DNA of 64,000 nt from Clostridia bacterium (GCA_017379935.1 JAFNVC010000018.1:124001-188000), one strand, 5' to 3'; shown: positions 34,461 through 44,073, counted from the first letter of the stretch. Numbers and translations: made by a program. Notes: a model not told the origin generated them from the letters alone.

Positions 34461-34475
34461 ATTACATAATGTAAT
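34461..34475. promoter_or_regulatory. 15-bp palindrome in LysR leader (autoregulatory site candidate)
   Basis: ATTACATAATGTAAT is a perfect dyad located between the LysR -10 box and its ribosome site. It has the T-N11-A form often bound by LysR proteins, so it may serve autorepression. Binding is inferred. Confidence 0.5.
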
Positions 34476-34481
34476 AATAAC

Positions 34482-34510
34482 ATTATAATATGCAATTTTA
34501 CATTTGACAA
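34482..34510 (-). promoter_or_regulatory. Promoter of the LysR gene
   Basis: On the minus strand: TTGTCA (34510-34505), 17 bases, TATAAT (34487-34482). The -35 overlaps that of the divergent permease promoter. Confidence 0.7.
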
Positions 34511-34533
34511 TATATATTTTATAATTTTATATA
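34504..34533 (+). promoter_or_regulatory. Promoter of the amino-acid permease
   Basis: TTGACA (34504-34509), 18 bases, TATATA (34528-34533). The -35 is shared, on the opposite strand, with the LysR promoter. Confidence 0.6.
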
Positions 34534-34560
34534 CTTTATTTTTACAGGAGGTTTTAAAAT

Positions 34561-35970
34561 ATGGGTACAGAACTCAAGAAGAAGTACGGCCTTGTAACTG
34601 CTATCTGTATGGTTGTCGGTATTGTTATCGGTAGCGGTGTTTTCTTCAAGGCGCAGGACGTTCTTAATTATACTCAGGGTAATATGCCCTTGGGTATCCT
34701 TGCATGGGTAATCGGCGGTATTGTTATTGTTGTTTGCTCCTACAACTTCTCAACACTCGCCAATAAATATGAAAAGGTTAACGGTCTTGTCGACTATGCG
34801 GAAGCGACAATGGGCAAGAAATATGCTTATATGCTCGGTTGGTTCGCAACGACAATCTATTATCCCGGTATGACAAGTGTTCTTGCATGGGTTTCTGCAC
34901 GTTATACTCTTGTTCTTTTCGGTAACAATGATATCACGGGCGGTCTCTGCCTTGCTCTCGCTTGCTTCTATCTTTGCCTTAGCTATGCTATCAACACTCT
35001 TTCACCGAAGCTTGCGGGTAAGTTCCAGGTCGGTGCAACAGCTGTTAAGCTTGTTCCGCTTGTTCTTATGGCGATTGTCGGTACTATCGTCGGTATTTCA
35101 AACGGTAATACAAGCGCCGCTTTTGAAACATGGCATAAGGTTGAAGAGACAGGCATCGGCTCTCCGCTCTTCGCGGCAGTTGTTGCAACAGCCTTCGCTT
35201 ATGAGGGATGGATTATCGCAACATCAATCAATGCAGAGCTTAAAAATTCAAAGAAAAATCTTCCGATTGCTCTCGTTGTAGGCTCAATCATCATCGTTGC
35301 TGTTTATATTTTCTACTATATCGGACTTGCAGGTGCGGCTGAAATTCCCGTGCTTATGCAGGACGGCGCAACAAAGGGCTTCCTCAACATCTTCGGCAAC
35401 GTCGGCGGCGCAGCACTCAACGCTATGATTGTTGTTTCCTGCCTTGGTACGCTCAACGGTCTTATGGTTGCAAGCACAAGAAGTCTTTACTCTCTTTCTG
35501 CACGTGATCAGGGCCCCGCAATCAAGATCTTCAAGGAAGTAAGCGAGCATACAAATATGCCGACAAACGCATCTGTTTTCGGCTTGCTTGTCTGCGGCGC
35601 ATGGCTGTTCTATTTCTACGGCGCAAACCTCTGGGGCAATCCTGAAACAGGCAAGCCTCTCTTCGGTATGTTCAGCTTTGACTCATCAGAGCTTCCGATT
35701 ATTACAATCTATGCCTTCTATATTCCGATCTTCTTTATGCATATGATCAAGAGCCGTAAGGAAGGCTTTATCAAGAATGTGCTTATGCCGATTATCGGTA
35801 TCGTTGCTTCACTCTTTATGATTTTTGCGGCTGTTTATGCACACGGCATCACAAAGTATCAGGCAGCGCAGGCTGCGGGCGAATTTTCCTTCCCCGTACT
35901 CTTCTACCTTATCGTTTTCGTAGTAATTATGATTATCGGTGCCTGCTTCTACAAGAAGGAAAAGAAATAA
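34561..35970 (+). CDS. APC-superfamily amino-acid permease
   Basis: A 469-residue membrane transporter with 12 predicted helices. The substrate-binding glycine motif of the APC fold is present in helix 1 (VVGIVIGSGVFF, residues ~18-29), and TAFAYEGWIIATSINAEL near 218 matches helix 6 and the following consensus. It resembles SLC7-like or SteT-type exchangers of neutral amino acids, but the substrate is not certain. A strong AGGAGG precedes the ATG. It is divergent from the LysR gene and ends at a terminator, so it is a single-gene unit likely under LysR control. Confidence 0.88.
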   Translation: MGTELKKKYGLVTAICMVVGIVIGSGVFFKAQDVLNYTQGNMPLGILAWVIGGIVIVVCSYNFSTLANKYEKVNGLVDYAEATMGKKYAYMLGWFATTIYYPGMTSVLAWVSARYTLVLFGNNDITGGLCLALACFYLCLSYAINTLSPKLAGKFQVGATAVKLVPLVLMAIVGTIVGISNGNTSAAFETWHKVEETGIGSPLFAAVVATAFAYEGWIIATSINAELKNSKKNLPIALVVGSIIIVAVYIFYYIGLAGAAEIPVLMQDGATKGFLNIFGNVGGAALNAMIVVSCLGTLNGLMVASTRSLYSLSARDQGPAIKIFKEVSEHTNMPTNASVFGLLVCGAWLFYFYGANLWGNPETGKPLFGMFSFDSSELPIITIYAFYIPIFFMHMIKSRKEGFIKNVLMPIIGIVASLFMIFAAVYAHGITKYQAAQAAGEFSFPVLFYLIVFVVIMIIGACFYKKEKK

Positions 35971-35986
35971 TAAGCTATAAAACAAC

Positions 35987-36022
35987 AAGAGCTGAGTCCG
36001 AAAACTCAGCTCTTAATTTTTT
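35987..36022. terminator. Bidirectional terminator hairpin
   Basis: AAGAGCTGAGT (35987-35997) pairs with ACTCAGCTCTT (36004-36014), followed by AATTTTTT; it serves the permease and the uxaC operon. Confidence 0.87.
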
Positions 36023-36026
36023 GCAT

Positions 36027-37424
36027 TTAAATACCGAAATAATTTTTAGCGTTGTTGAACGAAATATCTTCAATAATCTGTTCAAGCTCATCCGTGTAGG
36101 GATAAAGTCCGTTTTCGACCATATCACCGACAAGTCCGCAGAGTATACGGCGGAAATATTCGTGTCTCGGATAGGAAAGGAAGCTTCTTGAATCCGTAAC
36201 CATACCGACGAATTTGCCGAGAACACCGAGATTTCCGAGAGTCTTCATCTGCTCGCGCATACCGTCAATGTTATCGTTGAACCACCAGCCCGAGCCGAAC
36301 TGAATCTTTGAAGGCGCCTCGCTCGTCTGGAAATTGCCGAGCATTGTGCCGAGAACATAATTGTCCTTCGGATTAAGGCAGAAAAGAATGGTCTTCGGAA
36401 GGCTGTCCTCGACGGCAAGAGAATCGAGCATTCTTGAAAGCTCCTCTGCGATGTTGCGGTCACAGATTGAGTCAAAGCCCGTATCGGGACCGATTTTTCT
36501 GAACATTGCCGTATTGTTGTTGCGCATCGGACCGATGTGAATTTCGCATCCCCAGCCCTTCTTTGCATATTCCTTAGCAAAGAAGCGGAAAAGCTCGGTC
36601 TTATACTTGTCCTGCTCGTCAACCGTAAGAGCTTCGCCGTTAAGTGCCTTTGCGAATATTGCCTCAAGCTCAGCCTCGCTCGCTCTGTTATACGGAACGT
36701 AAAGGAAGCCGTGGTCACTTGCGCGGCAGCCCATTTCGTCAAAGAAATCAATTCTTGTCTTAAGAACCTCAACGAGCTTTTTGTAGGTTGTGATTGTTTC
36801 ACCGCTGATTTTCTCAAGGTCTGCAAGCCACGGAAGGTATGAGGGAAGCTCAATGCTCAGCGCCTTATCGGGACGGAAGGCGGGGAGGACCTTGCATTTA
36901 AAGCTCTTGTCCTCTGCGAGAAGCTTGTGATATTCAAGGCTGTCTGCGGCGTCGTCCGTTGTGCAAAGGCAGGCAACGTCGGAGTCTTCAATGAGCTGAC
37001 GGGGAGTGAAGCCGCCGTCAGCAATTTTTTTGTTAGCCTTTTCCCAGATTTCATCCGCAGTCTTTTCGCTCAGCGGCTCATAGATATCAAAATATCTCTG
37101 AAGCTCAAGGTGAGTCCAGTGGTAGAGCGGATTGCCGATGCAATAGGGCATCGCACCTGCCCATGCCTTGAATTTCTCGTAGTCGCTTGCATCACCCGTG
37201 ATGTATTTTTCATCAATGCCGCAGCTTCTCATTGCGCGCCACTTGTAGTGGTCGCCGCCGAGCCAGAGCTGTGCGATATTTTCGGGCTGCTTGTTCTCGT
37301 AAATCTCCTTCGGAGAAAGGTGGCAGTGCCAGTCGAAAATAGGCATTTTTGCAGCGTGCTCGTGGAAAAGCTTTTTTGCAGTATCATTAAAAAGTAGAAA
37401 ATCCTTATCCATAAATTTTGTCAT
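36027..37424 (-). CDS. uxaC: Glucuronate/galacturonate isomerase
   Basis: A 465-residue enzyme that converts D-glucuronate to fructuronate and D-galacturonate to tagaturonate. The metal-binding PIFDWHCHLSPKEI is at residues ~28-41. WLGGDHYKWRAMR, CIGNPLYHWTHLEL and a C-terminal VGMVTDSRSFLSYPRHEYFR are family hallmarks. Full family length. The start is ATG 37422-37424 with AAAGGATG upstream. It lies 14 bases downstream of the beta-galactosidase gene and forms an operon with it, which is an unusual partner because most uxaC genes sit with uxaB/uxuA; none of those are in the window. Confidence 0.94.
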   Translation of the reverse strand: MTKFMDKDFLLFNDTAKKLFHEHAAKMPIFDWHCHLSPKEIYENKQPENIAQLWLGGDHYKWRAMRSCGIDEKYITGDASDYEKFKAWAGAMPYCIGNPLYHWTHLELQRYFDIYEPLSEKTADEIWEKANKKIADGGFTPRQLIEDSDVACLCTTDDAADSLEYHKLLAEDKSFKCKVLPAFRPDKALSIELPSYLPWLADLEKISGETITTYKKLVEVLKTRIDFFDEMGCRASDHGFLYVPYNRASEAELEAIFAKALNGEALTVDEQDKYKTELFRFFAKEYAKKGWGCEIHIGPMRNNNTAMFRKIGPDTGFDSICDRNIAEELSRMLDSLAVEDSLPKTILFCLNPKDNYVLGTMLGNFQTSEAPSKIQFGSGWWFNDNIDGMREQMKTLGNLGVLGKFVGMVTDSRSFLSYPRHEYFRRILCGLVGDMVENGLYPYTDELEQIIEDISFNNAKNYFGI

Positions 37425-37438
37425 CAGAGAGCATCCTT

Positions 37439-40411
37439 TCATTCAGGAATGATATCGTAGGAGAAGCTGAATTCCTTCTCTTCAAATTTTCTCCACGGCT
37501 CAAGGCTTGCATATTCCAGATTGTCACAATGGAACTTGTAGTCGACAGAAACGATTGTTTCGTCAAGAGCAACCAGCTCATCGTCGTGCATCGTGCTGTG
37601 GATGTATGCATCGTCATAGTGGACAGCCTTGAAGCAGAAGCCCTCCTTGCTTGTGTCAGCGAAGGTGAAGCCCTTGCCGTCAGCATCCTTGACGGATGCG
37701 AGCTTTGTCTTGTAGTGTGAGCCGCATTCCTGCGGTCTGATGTAATGCTCATAGCAATCCGTTGCAGTGGTGCTGTATTCGGAAATCATCTGGCTTGCAA
37801 AGCGGTCCGCGTATGTCTCTACGGGGCCGTAGCCGAGGTATGTGACATCCTCGAAGCCCTTGGGCATTGTGATTTTGATACCGAAGCGCGGGAGTGCCGG
37901 AGCGTTGTAGGTAACCTTTGCATCAACTGCGATGTTGAGCTTTCCGTCAGCGGTGAAGGTGTAGATGATGTCCGCACGGATTGCAGGAGGCATAGCCGCC
38001 GCCGCGAAGGAGGTCTTGGTTACGATGACGAGCTTGTCGTCTGCCGCCTCTGTGATTTCGCTTGAATATGTCTTCTGCTTGACCTGCTCATATCTTGCAC
38101 GCTTCCACTCGTCTGCGAAGCCGTTGCTGATGTGGTAGCTTCTGTCGACGTTGAATTCAATCGGATTTGCGAGAAGCTCCTTGCCGTTGTTGATCGAAGC
38201 AAGCTTGCCTGCAATTTTATCGAAAACATACTGAGTCTTACCGCAGTTAACAGTGATTGCAGTTCTGGTTTCGCTGTAGCTGACAGCGTCGCTTCTGCCG
38301 GTTTCGACTGCTATTGTGCTGTCGGAAAGGATAAACTGCTTGTAGCCGACCTCGAAGCCCTTTTCTGCCCATTCTGTATCGCAGTTCTGCTTGAAGCGGA
38401 TGATAAGTGTAGTGAAGCCTTCAGCCTCAAGACTGTCGAAGAGCTTGTATTCAGCCTCGCCGCGAGCGGGGATATCTGTCTTTTCAACGGCACCACTCAT
38501 AACGGCCTTACCGTTTTTCTCAACTGCCCACTCAAAGCCGAGATCATCGAGACCGACGAAATAACGCTTGTTTTTAACCGTGATTGTACCGTCAGCGTAG
38601 TTAACCTCGAACGGCTGATAGGTGATTTTCATATCATAGAAGCCGGGACGGAGTCTGCGGTCGGGATAAACAAGACCGTCGATACAGCAGATATGATCGT
38701 TCGGGAGGTCGCCGAAGTCGCCGCCGTAACGGTATTTCGGATTTTCGGGAGTGCCGATATTGACCGCGTGGTCACAGTATTCCCAGATACAGCCGCCCAT
38801 ATAGTTGTCGAATTCCTCAAACTTGCCCCAGTGAAGCGGAATATCACCTGTACTCCATGCCGCAACATATTCACAGTAGTAGAAGGGCTTGTGGTTTTCG
38901 GGATTCTTGAGATATGAATCAAGATAATCGAGTGAAGCGTACATACGGCTTTCAACGTCGGAAATGTCGCTGAAATCCTTGCAGAGTCTTGACTGATATT
39001 CAAGGTGTGCATTCTCGTAATGGATGATAGCATCCGGCTTACGCGAACGGATGTAGTTTGCCATCTGTCTGTGGTTTTCGCCGCAGCCGGATTCGTTGCC
39101 GAGTGACCACATGATAACACAGCCGTGGTTTTTGTCGCGCTCAAAAAGTCTTCTTGCACGGTCAAGATAAGCCTCGCGCCATTCGGGAGTGTCAGAGAGG
39201 AATGCCCAGTAATCCCAGTACCAGTCGCCGTAGTTGTAGCCCATACCGTGAGTTTCGATGTCAGCCTCGTCGATGACCATAAAGCCTATTTTGTCACAAA
39301 GCTCAAGGAAGCGCGGGTCATTCGGATAGTGGGAGGTGCGGATAGCGTTGACGTTACCCTGCTTGAGGATATAGAGGTCTCTCGTCATATGCTCCATAGA
39401 AACGGCATATCCCGTTTCGGGATTGCTGTCGTGACGGTTGATACCGCGGATTTTGATTTTTTTGCCGTTGAAAAGGAAGCAACGGTTCTTGATTTCAGCC
39501 TTTCTTACGGCAAGAGGGAGGTTGATCCACTCGTCGCCGATGTTAAGGGTAAGGTTGTAAAGCTTCGGATTTTCCGTGTTCCAGAGAACGGGTGCTTCAA
39601 CGTCAATGCTGAAGCTGCCGTCTGCCTTACCCTCGGAAACCTTACAGCCGCAGGGTGAGGTAAGCGTCCAGTTGATTTCTGCCGCACCGGAAAGGGTAAT
39701 GTCAGCGTTGATTTCAACTCTTGAAAAATCGTCAGCAAAGCTGTATTCAACATAAATGTCCTTAAGGTGGTTTTCGTCTCTTTCAAGGATGTAAACATCG
39801 CGGAAGATACCTGAAAGACGGAAGAAGTCCTGATCCTCAAGATATGAGCCGTCGCACCATTTGACAACGAGCACCTCGAAGGTGTTTTCGCCGCTTGTGA
39901 GCATATCTGTGATTTCAAGCTCGCTTGTGTTATGGCTGACCTGGCTGTAGCCGGTGAATTTGCCGTTCACCCAGAGGTAGAAGCACGGTGCAACGCCCTC
40001 AAAGTTAATGAAATATTTCTTGCCCTCGTTCTTATTGAAATCAACCTTACGGCGGTAGAAGCCGCAGGGGATAACATCGGGAAGATGGGGAGGATCAACA
40101 GGGTAGGGGTAGTCCTGGTTGATGTAGTTCGGGACGTCATAGCCGCCGTTAAGCTTCATCTGCCAGCAGAACGGAACAGTCATCTTGTCGGGACAGATAA
40201 CGGACGAGGAAAAGCCCTCGGCCTCAATATCAAGCTCCTCAACATTTTTGAAAAAAGCGAAGTCCCATTCACCGTTGAGAAGTGTAAATAATGCTGAATT
40301 TTCACGGGGGAGGAGCGCCTTTTCGGCAGACTCGGCGGGTACAAAATATGCACGCGGAGCCTCACAGCCGACGTGAAGATAATCGAGCATTCTGTGGAAT
40401 CTTTTAATCAT
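37439..40411 (-). CDS. lacZ: Glycoside hydrolase family 2 beta-galactosidase (LacZ type)
   Basis: A 990-residue five-domain GH2 enzyme, the usual LacZ length, with no signal peptide. The jelly-roll domain contains PYPVDPPHLPD. The barrel contains RGINRHDSNPETG. The acid/base Glu is in MWSLGNESGCG (~438) and the nucleophile Glu in FYYCEYVAAW (~510). YGGDFGDLPNDHICC is specific to the LacZ branch, as opposed to beta-glucuronidases, which carry an NxK motif elsewhere. The large C-terminal bgal_small_N domain ends the protein (YLGYGPVETYADR). It hydrolyses beta-D-galactosides. The start is ATG 40409-40411 with AAGGAGAG; upstream in-frame starts lie in the promoter. Confidence 0.92.
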   Translation of the reverse strand: MIKRFHRMLDYLHVGCEAPRAYFVPAESAEKALLPRENSALFTLLNGEWDFAFFKNVEELDIEAEGFSSSVICPDKMTVPFCWQMKLNGGYDVPNYINQDYPYPVDPPHLPDVIPCGFYRRKVDFNKNEGKKYFINFEGVAPCFYLWVNGKFTGYSQVSHNTSELEITDMLTSGENTFEVLVVKWCDGSYLEDQDFFRLSGIFRDVYILERDENHLKDIYVEYSFADDFSRVEINADITLSGAAEINWTLTSPCGCKVSEGKADGSFSIDVEAPVLWNTENPKLYNLTLNIGDEWINLPLAVRKAEIKNRCFLFNGKKIKIRGINRHDSNPETGYAVSMEHMTRDLYILKQGNVNAIRTSHYPNDPRFLELCDKIGFMVIDEADIETHGMGYNYGDWYWDYWAFLSDTPEWREAYLDRARRLFERDKNHGCVIMWSLGNESGCGENHRQMANYIRSRKPDAIIHYENAHLEYQSRLCKDFSDISDVESRMYASLDYLDSYLKNPENHKPFYYCEYVAAWSTGDIPLHWGKFEEFDNYMGGCIWEYCDHAVNIGTPENPKYRYGGDFGDLPNDHICCIDGLVYPDRRLRPGFYDMKITYQPFEVNYADGTITVKNKRYFVGLDDLGFEWAVEKNGKAVMSGAVEKTDIPARGEAEYKLFDSLEAEGFTTLIIRFKQNCDTEWAEKGFEVGYKQFILSDSTIAVETGRSDAVSYSETRTAITVNCGKTQYVFDKIAGKLASINNGKELLANPIEFNVDRSYHISNGFADEWKRARYEQVKQKTYSSEITEAADDKLVIVTKTSFAAAAMPPAIRADIIYTFTADGKLNIAVDAKVTYNAPALPRFGIKITMPKGFEDVTYLGYGPVETYADRFASQMISEYSTTATDCYEHYIRPQECGSHYKTKLASVKDADGKGFTFADTSKEGFCFKAVHYDDAYIHSTMHDDELVALDETIVSVDYKFHCDNLEYASLEPWRKFEEKEFSFSYDIIPE

Positions 40412-40440
40412 AATTAACTCTCCTTTTTCAGCTTGGGTAA

Positions 40441-40469
40441 ATTCTAACATATATATCATTCTGTGTCGA
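40441..40469 (-). promoter_or_regulatory. Promoter of the lacZ-uxaC operon
   Basis: On the minus strand: TCGACA (40469-40464), 17 bases, TAGAAT (40446-40441), with extended -10 TGT. Confidence 0.65.
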
Positions 40470-40534
40470 GAGTTAATGCGAAAAAAGAAGCACAAAAATT
40501 TGTACACTTTATTGTAAGCAAAAGCAATAATTGC

Positions 40535-40563
40535 TTTACAAAATTCAAGTTTTGATGTATAAT
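40535..40563 (+). promoter_or_regulatory. Promoter of the glycosyltransferase operon
   Basis: TTTACA (40535-40540), 17 bases, TATAAT (40558-40563), 44 bases before the ATG. Confidence 0.68.
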
Positions 40564-40606
40564 TTTATGTTGAAATAAAGTGTAAAAAAAGGAAGGGTTG
40601 TAACGT

Positions 40607-41368
40607 ATGGCAATGCTGGATATTGTTGTTATATTGAAGGATGACTGTTCGTCCTTTGAACGCCTGCTTGCGAGCGTCAGACGCCAGACGGCTGAAGGAA
40701 TGACTGTTACCGCTGTTACGCAAAAGCCTCAGGATATTGAAGCTCTGAGGGAGAAATACAGCTTCCGTCTGGTTGAAGCAAAGAGCGGTCTTATGGACGC
40801 TGTGAACGATGCTGTTAAGAGTACCGCTTCGCAATACGCTATGATTGCTGCTGCTGACCAGATGTTCGAGGTCGATTTTTATGAGACAGTCAGCGCATAT
40901 TTCGGCGGCTTTGATGTTATAGCGCTCAACATTTCCCGCCTTCACCGAAGCGGCAATTTCTACAGAATTTTCCCGACGGACGAAGCAGATGCAAAGACCT
41001 GCCTGCTCAGAAGACCCTGTGTTTACGGCTGGATTATCAGCGCAGATGTGTTGCGCAAAAACACCGCAGAGCTTAAGTCACTTGCTCTCAGCGACCAGCT
41101 TGATTTTATCAACGGCTGTCTCGGCGCAGGTAAAAAAAGCTGTTACATCCCTCTTTCAAAAACATATATCGACGATATGACACTCAGCTCGGAGCCATCC
41201 TTCACAACGGCTCTGTCAAAGGGTGAGTACAAAAACACGCTCGTCAGACAGTCCGCGAAGGATTGCTTTGAAATACTGACGAAAACAAAATTTTATAAAA
41301 ATCTCGGAAAAACAAAAAGACTGATCAAGCGTATTATCAGACGGTTGTTAAGGATGGTGGCAAGATGA
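40607..41368 (+). CDS. Family-2-like glycosyltransferase, possibly degenerate
   Basis: A 253-residue protein that begins like a GT-A fold transferase (LDIVVILKDDCSSFERLLASV), but the usual NDGS and DxD motifs are not clear: the position of the metal-binding DxD reads AAADQMFEVD. The C-terminus is strongly basic (KRLIKRIIRRLLRMV), which may hold it to the membrane. It may be an inactive or divergent partner of the next gene, which it overlaps by 4 bases (ATGA), implying coupled translation. GGAAGG precedes the ATG. Confidence 0.7.
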   Translation: MAMLDIVVILKDDCSSFERLLASVRRQTAEGMTVTAVTQKPQDIEALREKYSFRLVEAKSGLMDAVNDAVKSTASQYAMIAAADQMFEVDFYETVSAYFGGFDVIALNISRLHRSGNFYRIFPTDEADAKTCLLRRPCVYGWIISADVLRKNTAELKSLALSDQLDFINGCLGAGKKSCYIPLSKTYIDDMTLSSEPSFTTALSKGEYKNTLVRQSAKDCFEILTKTKFYKNLGKTKRLIKRIIRRLLRMVAR

Positions 41369-44022
41369 AAAGCTATAATTACAGAGTTTCGGTAATCGTG
41401 CCCGTTTATAACGTTGAGGACTATCTTGCCGAGTGCCTTGATTCACTTCTCAACCAGACGATTCCGCGCGAGGATATGGAAATTATCGTTGTTAACGACG
41501 GCTCGACGGATTCCAGCTACGAAATCGCAAAGAAATATGCCGTCGAATATCCGTGCATCAAGCTGTTCTCGAAGGACAATGAAGGTCTTTCCGCAACGAG
41601 AAACTACGGTATAAAGCGCGCTACGGGCAAATACCTTATGTTCATCGACAGCGATGACAGCTTTACCCCTCCGACGGTGAAGAGCGTTGCGGATTTCTTC
41701 GACAAGGTTTACGACGAGGTTGACCTCGTAACATATTTTGAACAGCCCTACACAACGGAGCGTGACCTTGCACCTCATTTCAGATATAAATATTACCTCA
41801 AGGAGACGGGCGTTTACGACCTTAACGAAAAGCCGTTCATTGTGCAGACAAGAGTCAATGTCTGCGTTAAAAACCTCTTTGAGGATAACTTTATGTTTGA
41901 CGTTACTCCCGGCTTCAAGCAGGAGGATCAGGAATACAATAACCGTGTTGTCAAGGATAAGATGAAAATCGGCTATTGCGCCGAGGGCTGTTACCGTTAC
42001 AACAAATCGAACGAGAGCAGCATCGTTGCAACAACCTTCCACGCGTTTTATCTTTTTGAGCTGAGTATGGCTTATTTCGAAAGGCTTTTCGGTCAGTTTG
42101 AGGATGAGGTTCCGCCGTATTTTCAGGCGATGTTCGTCCACGATGTCCGTTGGAAGCTTTCGGCAAAAATTCTTTATCCCTTCCATTATGAGGGTGAAAA
42201 ATTCGAACAGGCTGTCGGCAGAATAAAGGCTCTGCTCGCCCGTGTTGATGTGCAGACGATTCTCCGTGATCCGATTTCGAACAACTTCCAGAAGCAGTAC
42301 TGGATCAGTATGAAGCCGAATGTAAAGCCGACGGTTTATACGGACGGCAAGTCTACGGGTATCCTCGCAGACGGCAGATTCATTTACCGCTGTCCCGACA
42401 TTGAGGTTAAAATCGTCCGCACTCAGGTTGCCGACAACAACAAGCTGCTTGTCCGCGCATATATCCGTTCACCGCTCTACAACCATATTGACGAGCCGGC
42501 GGAGGTTTATATCTGCGAAAACGGCGATATGAGCAATCTCGTTGTGCCGAAGACCTATCTTTCAAAGTACGGCTACGAGCGTGCAAATGTCCGCACAAAC
42601 AATTTCTATGCAGTTGAATATCTTTGCGATCCCGATAAGGTCACATCCTTCCAGCATTTTGTAAAGCTTGACGGATACTATATCCCTGCAAGATATACGT
42701 TTATGAGCACATCCGTATTCAGCCACGGCAAGAAGTTCTACAGTTATGTCTGCGGTAATGCTAAGCTTACGCTGAACAAAAAGGTGTTCAATGTTGAAAA
42801 GCTGACGGATGCTGAGATTGATAAGTTTGAAGCAAAGCAGACCAAGCGCCTCAGATACCTTGACAGGGCGGCAAAGAAGCTTCGTCTGAGCGCAATCAAA
42901 TACCGCAGAGAGCATCGCATCTGGCTTTACAGTGATTTGTATACTGTTAAGAAGGATAACGGCTACTATCAGTTCATTAACGATTTCGGCCACGATGACG
43001 GCGTTGAGCGTTACTATGTATACACTCGCGATTATGACGAGATTGCAGAGCTTTTCACTCCCGAGCAGAGAGAATATCTCGTTGAGTTCGGCAGCGATAA
43101 GCATAAGCTTCTCTATCTTTCAAGTGAGCTGATTCTCAGCGGCTTCTACGGCAGAAGCCCGATTTCGCCGTTTGAGCTTGAGTCTGAGGAGCAGAATTAT
43201 TACGACATTGAGCATTTTAAGGTGGTCTACCTTCAGCACGGTGTTCTCCACGCCTCGCTCTATGTTCAGAATTCAGCAGAAAATGCAAGAGCGGAAAAGG
43301 TTGTTATCTCGTCTCCGTTTGAAAAGCGTAATTTCTGCGAGCGTTACAACTATAATCCCGAGGATCTTATCGAAAGCTCAATGGCTCGTTATGACCATAT
43401 CGACCTTAAAACCGTGGCGGGCAACAAGATTCTTTTTGCACCGTCGTGGAGAAATTACCTTGCTTCAAACGTTACCGCTTCAAAGTGGAGCGTAATGCGC
43501 GGCAAGATTATGGCTTCTGATTACTATAAGAATATTCAGGCGTTTATTGAATCACCGAGGCTTCACGAGATTCTCGAAAAGTATGATATGACTCTCGAGC
43601 TTAAGCTTCATCCGATTATCGCATCGGCAACGGATATGTTCAACATCACGTCGGACAGAATCGTCTATGCCGCACCTGATGTTGATGTTGCGGAATACAA
43701 GGTGTTTATGACAGACTTCTCGTCCTTCGTTTTCGACTATGCCTGTCTTGTAAGACCGATTCTTTATTTCGTGCCCGACTATCCGCAGTTTAAATCGGGT
43801 ATGGGACATTACCGCGACCTCGACCTTCCGTTTGAGGATGCCTTCGGACCGCTTTCGCTCAATGCGGAGGATACCGTTGCAAACCTCGAAAAGGTGCTTG
43901 CGGCAGATTGTGTTCCCGCCGAGCCCTACAAGCAGAGAATGGAAGAGTTCTATTATCCGCTTGATAACTGCGCAGAGCGTCTGTATGAATATATTACAAC
44001 CTCGGATTTTCTGAAGAAATAA
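41365..44022 (+). CDS. Two-domain transferase: GT2 glycosyltransferase fused to CDP-glycerol glycerophosphotransferase
   Basis: An 885-residue protein. The N-terminal ~250 residues are a canonical GT2 domain (VIVPVYNVEDYLAECLDSLL, VVNDGSTDSS, IDSDDSFTP). A middle beta-rich region (~320-480) follows. The C-terminal ~380 residues match the TagB/TagF type, with LQHGVLHASLY, FAPSWRNYL, LKLHPIIA and DFSSFVFDYACLVRP. Such two-headed enzymes make glycerophosphate- or ribitolphosphate-containing wall or capsule polymers. The TagF half would add polyol phosphate from CDP-glycerol and the GT2 half a sugar. No lipid-linked synthesis or export genes are adjacent. Confidence 0.88.
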   Translation: MKSYNYRVSVIVPVYNVEDYLAECLDSLLNQTIPREDMEIIVVNDGSTDSSYEIAKKYAVEYPCIKLFSKDNEGLSATRNYGIKRATGKYLMFIDSDDSFTPPTVKSVADFFDKVYDEVDLVTYFEQPYTTERDLAPHFRYKYYLKETGVYDLNEKPFIVQTRVNVCVKNLFEDNFMFDVTPGFKQEDQEYNNRVVKDKMKIGYCAEGCYRYNKSNESSIVATTFHAFYLFELSMAYFERLFGQFEDEVPPYFQAMFVHDVRWKLSAKILYPFHYEGEKFEQAVGRIKALLARVDVQTILRDPISNNFQKQYWISMKPNVKPTVYTDGKSTGILADGRFIYRCPDIEVKIVRTQVADNNKLLVRAYIRSPLYNHIDEPAEVYICENGDMSNLVVPKTYLSKYGYERANVRTNNFYAVEYLCDPDKVTSFQHFVKLDGYYIPARYTFMSTSVFSHGKKFYSYVCGNAKLTLNKKVFNVEKLTDAEIDKFEAKQTKRLRYLDRAAKKLRLSAIKYRREHRIWLYSDLYTVKKDNGYYQFINDFGHDDGVERYYVYTRDYDEIAELFTPEQREYLVEFGSDKHKLLYLSSELILSGFYGRSPISPFELESEEQNYYDIEHFKVVYLQHGVLHASLYVQNSAENARAEKVVISSPFEKRNFCERYNYNPEDLIESSMARYDHIDLKTVAGNKILFAPSWRNYLASNVTASKWSVMRGKIMASDYYKNIQAFIESPRLHEILEKYDMTLELKLHPIIASATDMFNITSDRIVYAAPDVDVAEYKVFMTDFSSFVFDYACLVRPILYFVPDYPQFKSGMGHYRDLDLPFEDAFGPLSLNAEDTVANLEKVLAADCVPAEPYKQRMEEFYYPLDNCAERLYEYITTSDFLKK

Positions 44023-44029
44023 TACCCCT

Positions 44030-44060
44030 AAATGCCGTTGGTTATCCTTCGGCATTTTTT
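44030..44060 (+). terminator. Terminator between the transferase and acyltransferase genes
   Basis: AAATGCCG (44030-44037) pairs with CGGCATTT (44050-44057), followed by TTT. It stands between two genes that might share a transcript, so it may only weaken downstream expression. Confidence 0.65.
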
Positions 44061-44073
44061 GAGGAGGAATTTT

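Noticed and set aside
34461..34475. Palindrome as a terminator
   Set aside because: Stem is pure AT-rich, has almost no loop and no T-run; it lies between promoter and start codon, so an operator is more likely.
37439..40411. Beta-glucuronidase suggested by the uxaC neighbour
   Set aside because: Length, the LacZ-branch motif YGGDFGDLPND and the C-terminal beta-galactosidase domain fit LacZ; no glucuronidase-type NxK site was seen at the expected place.
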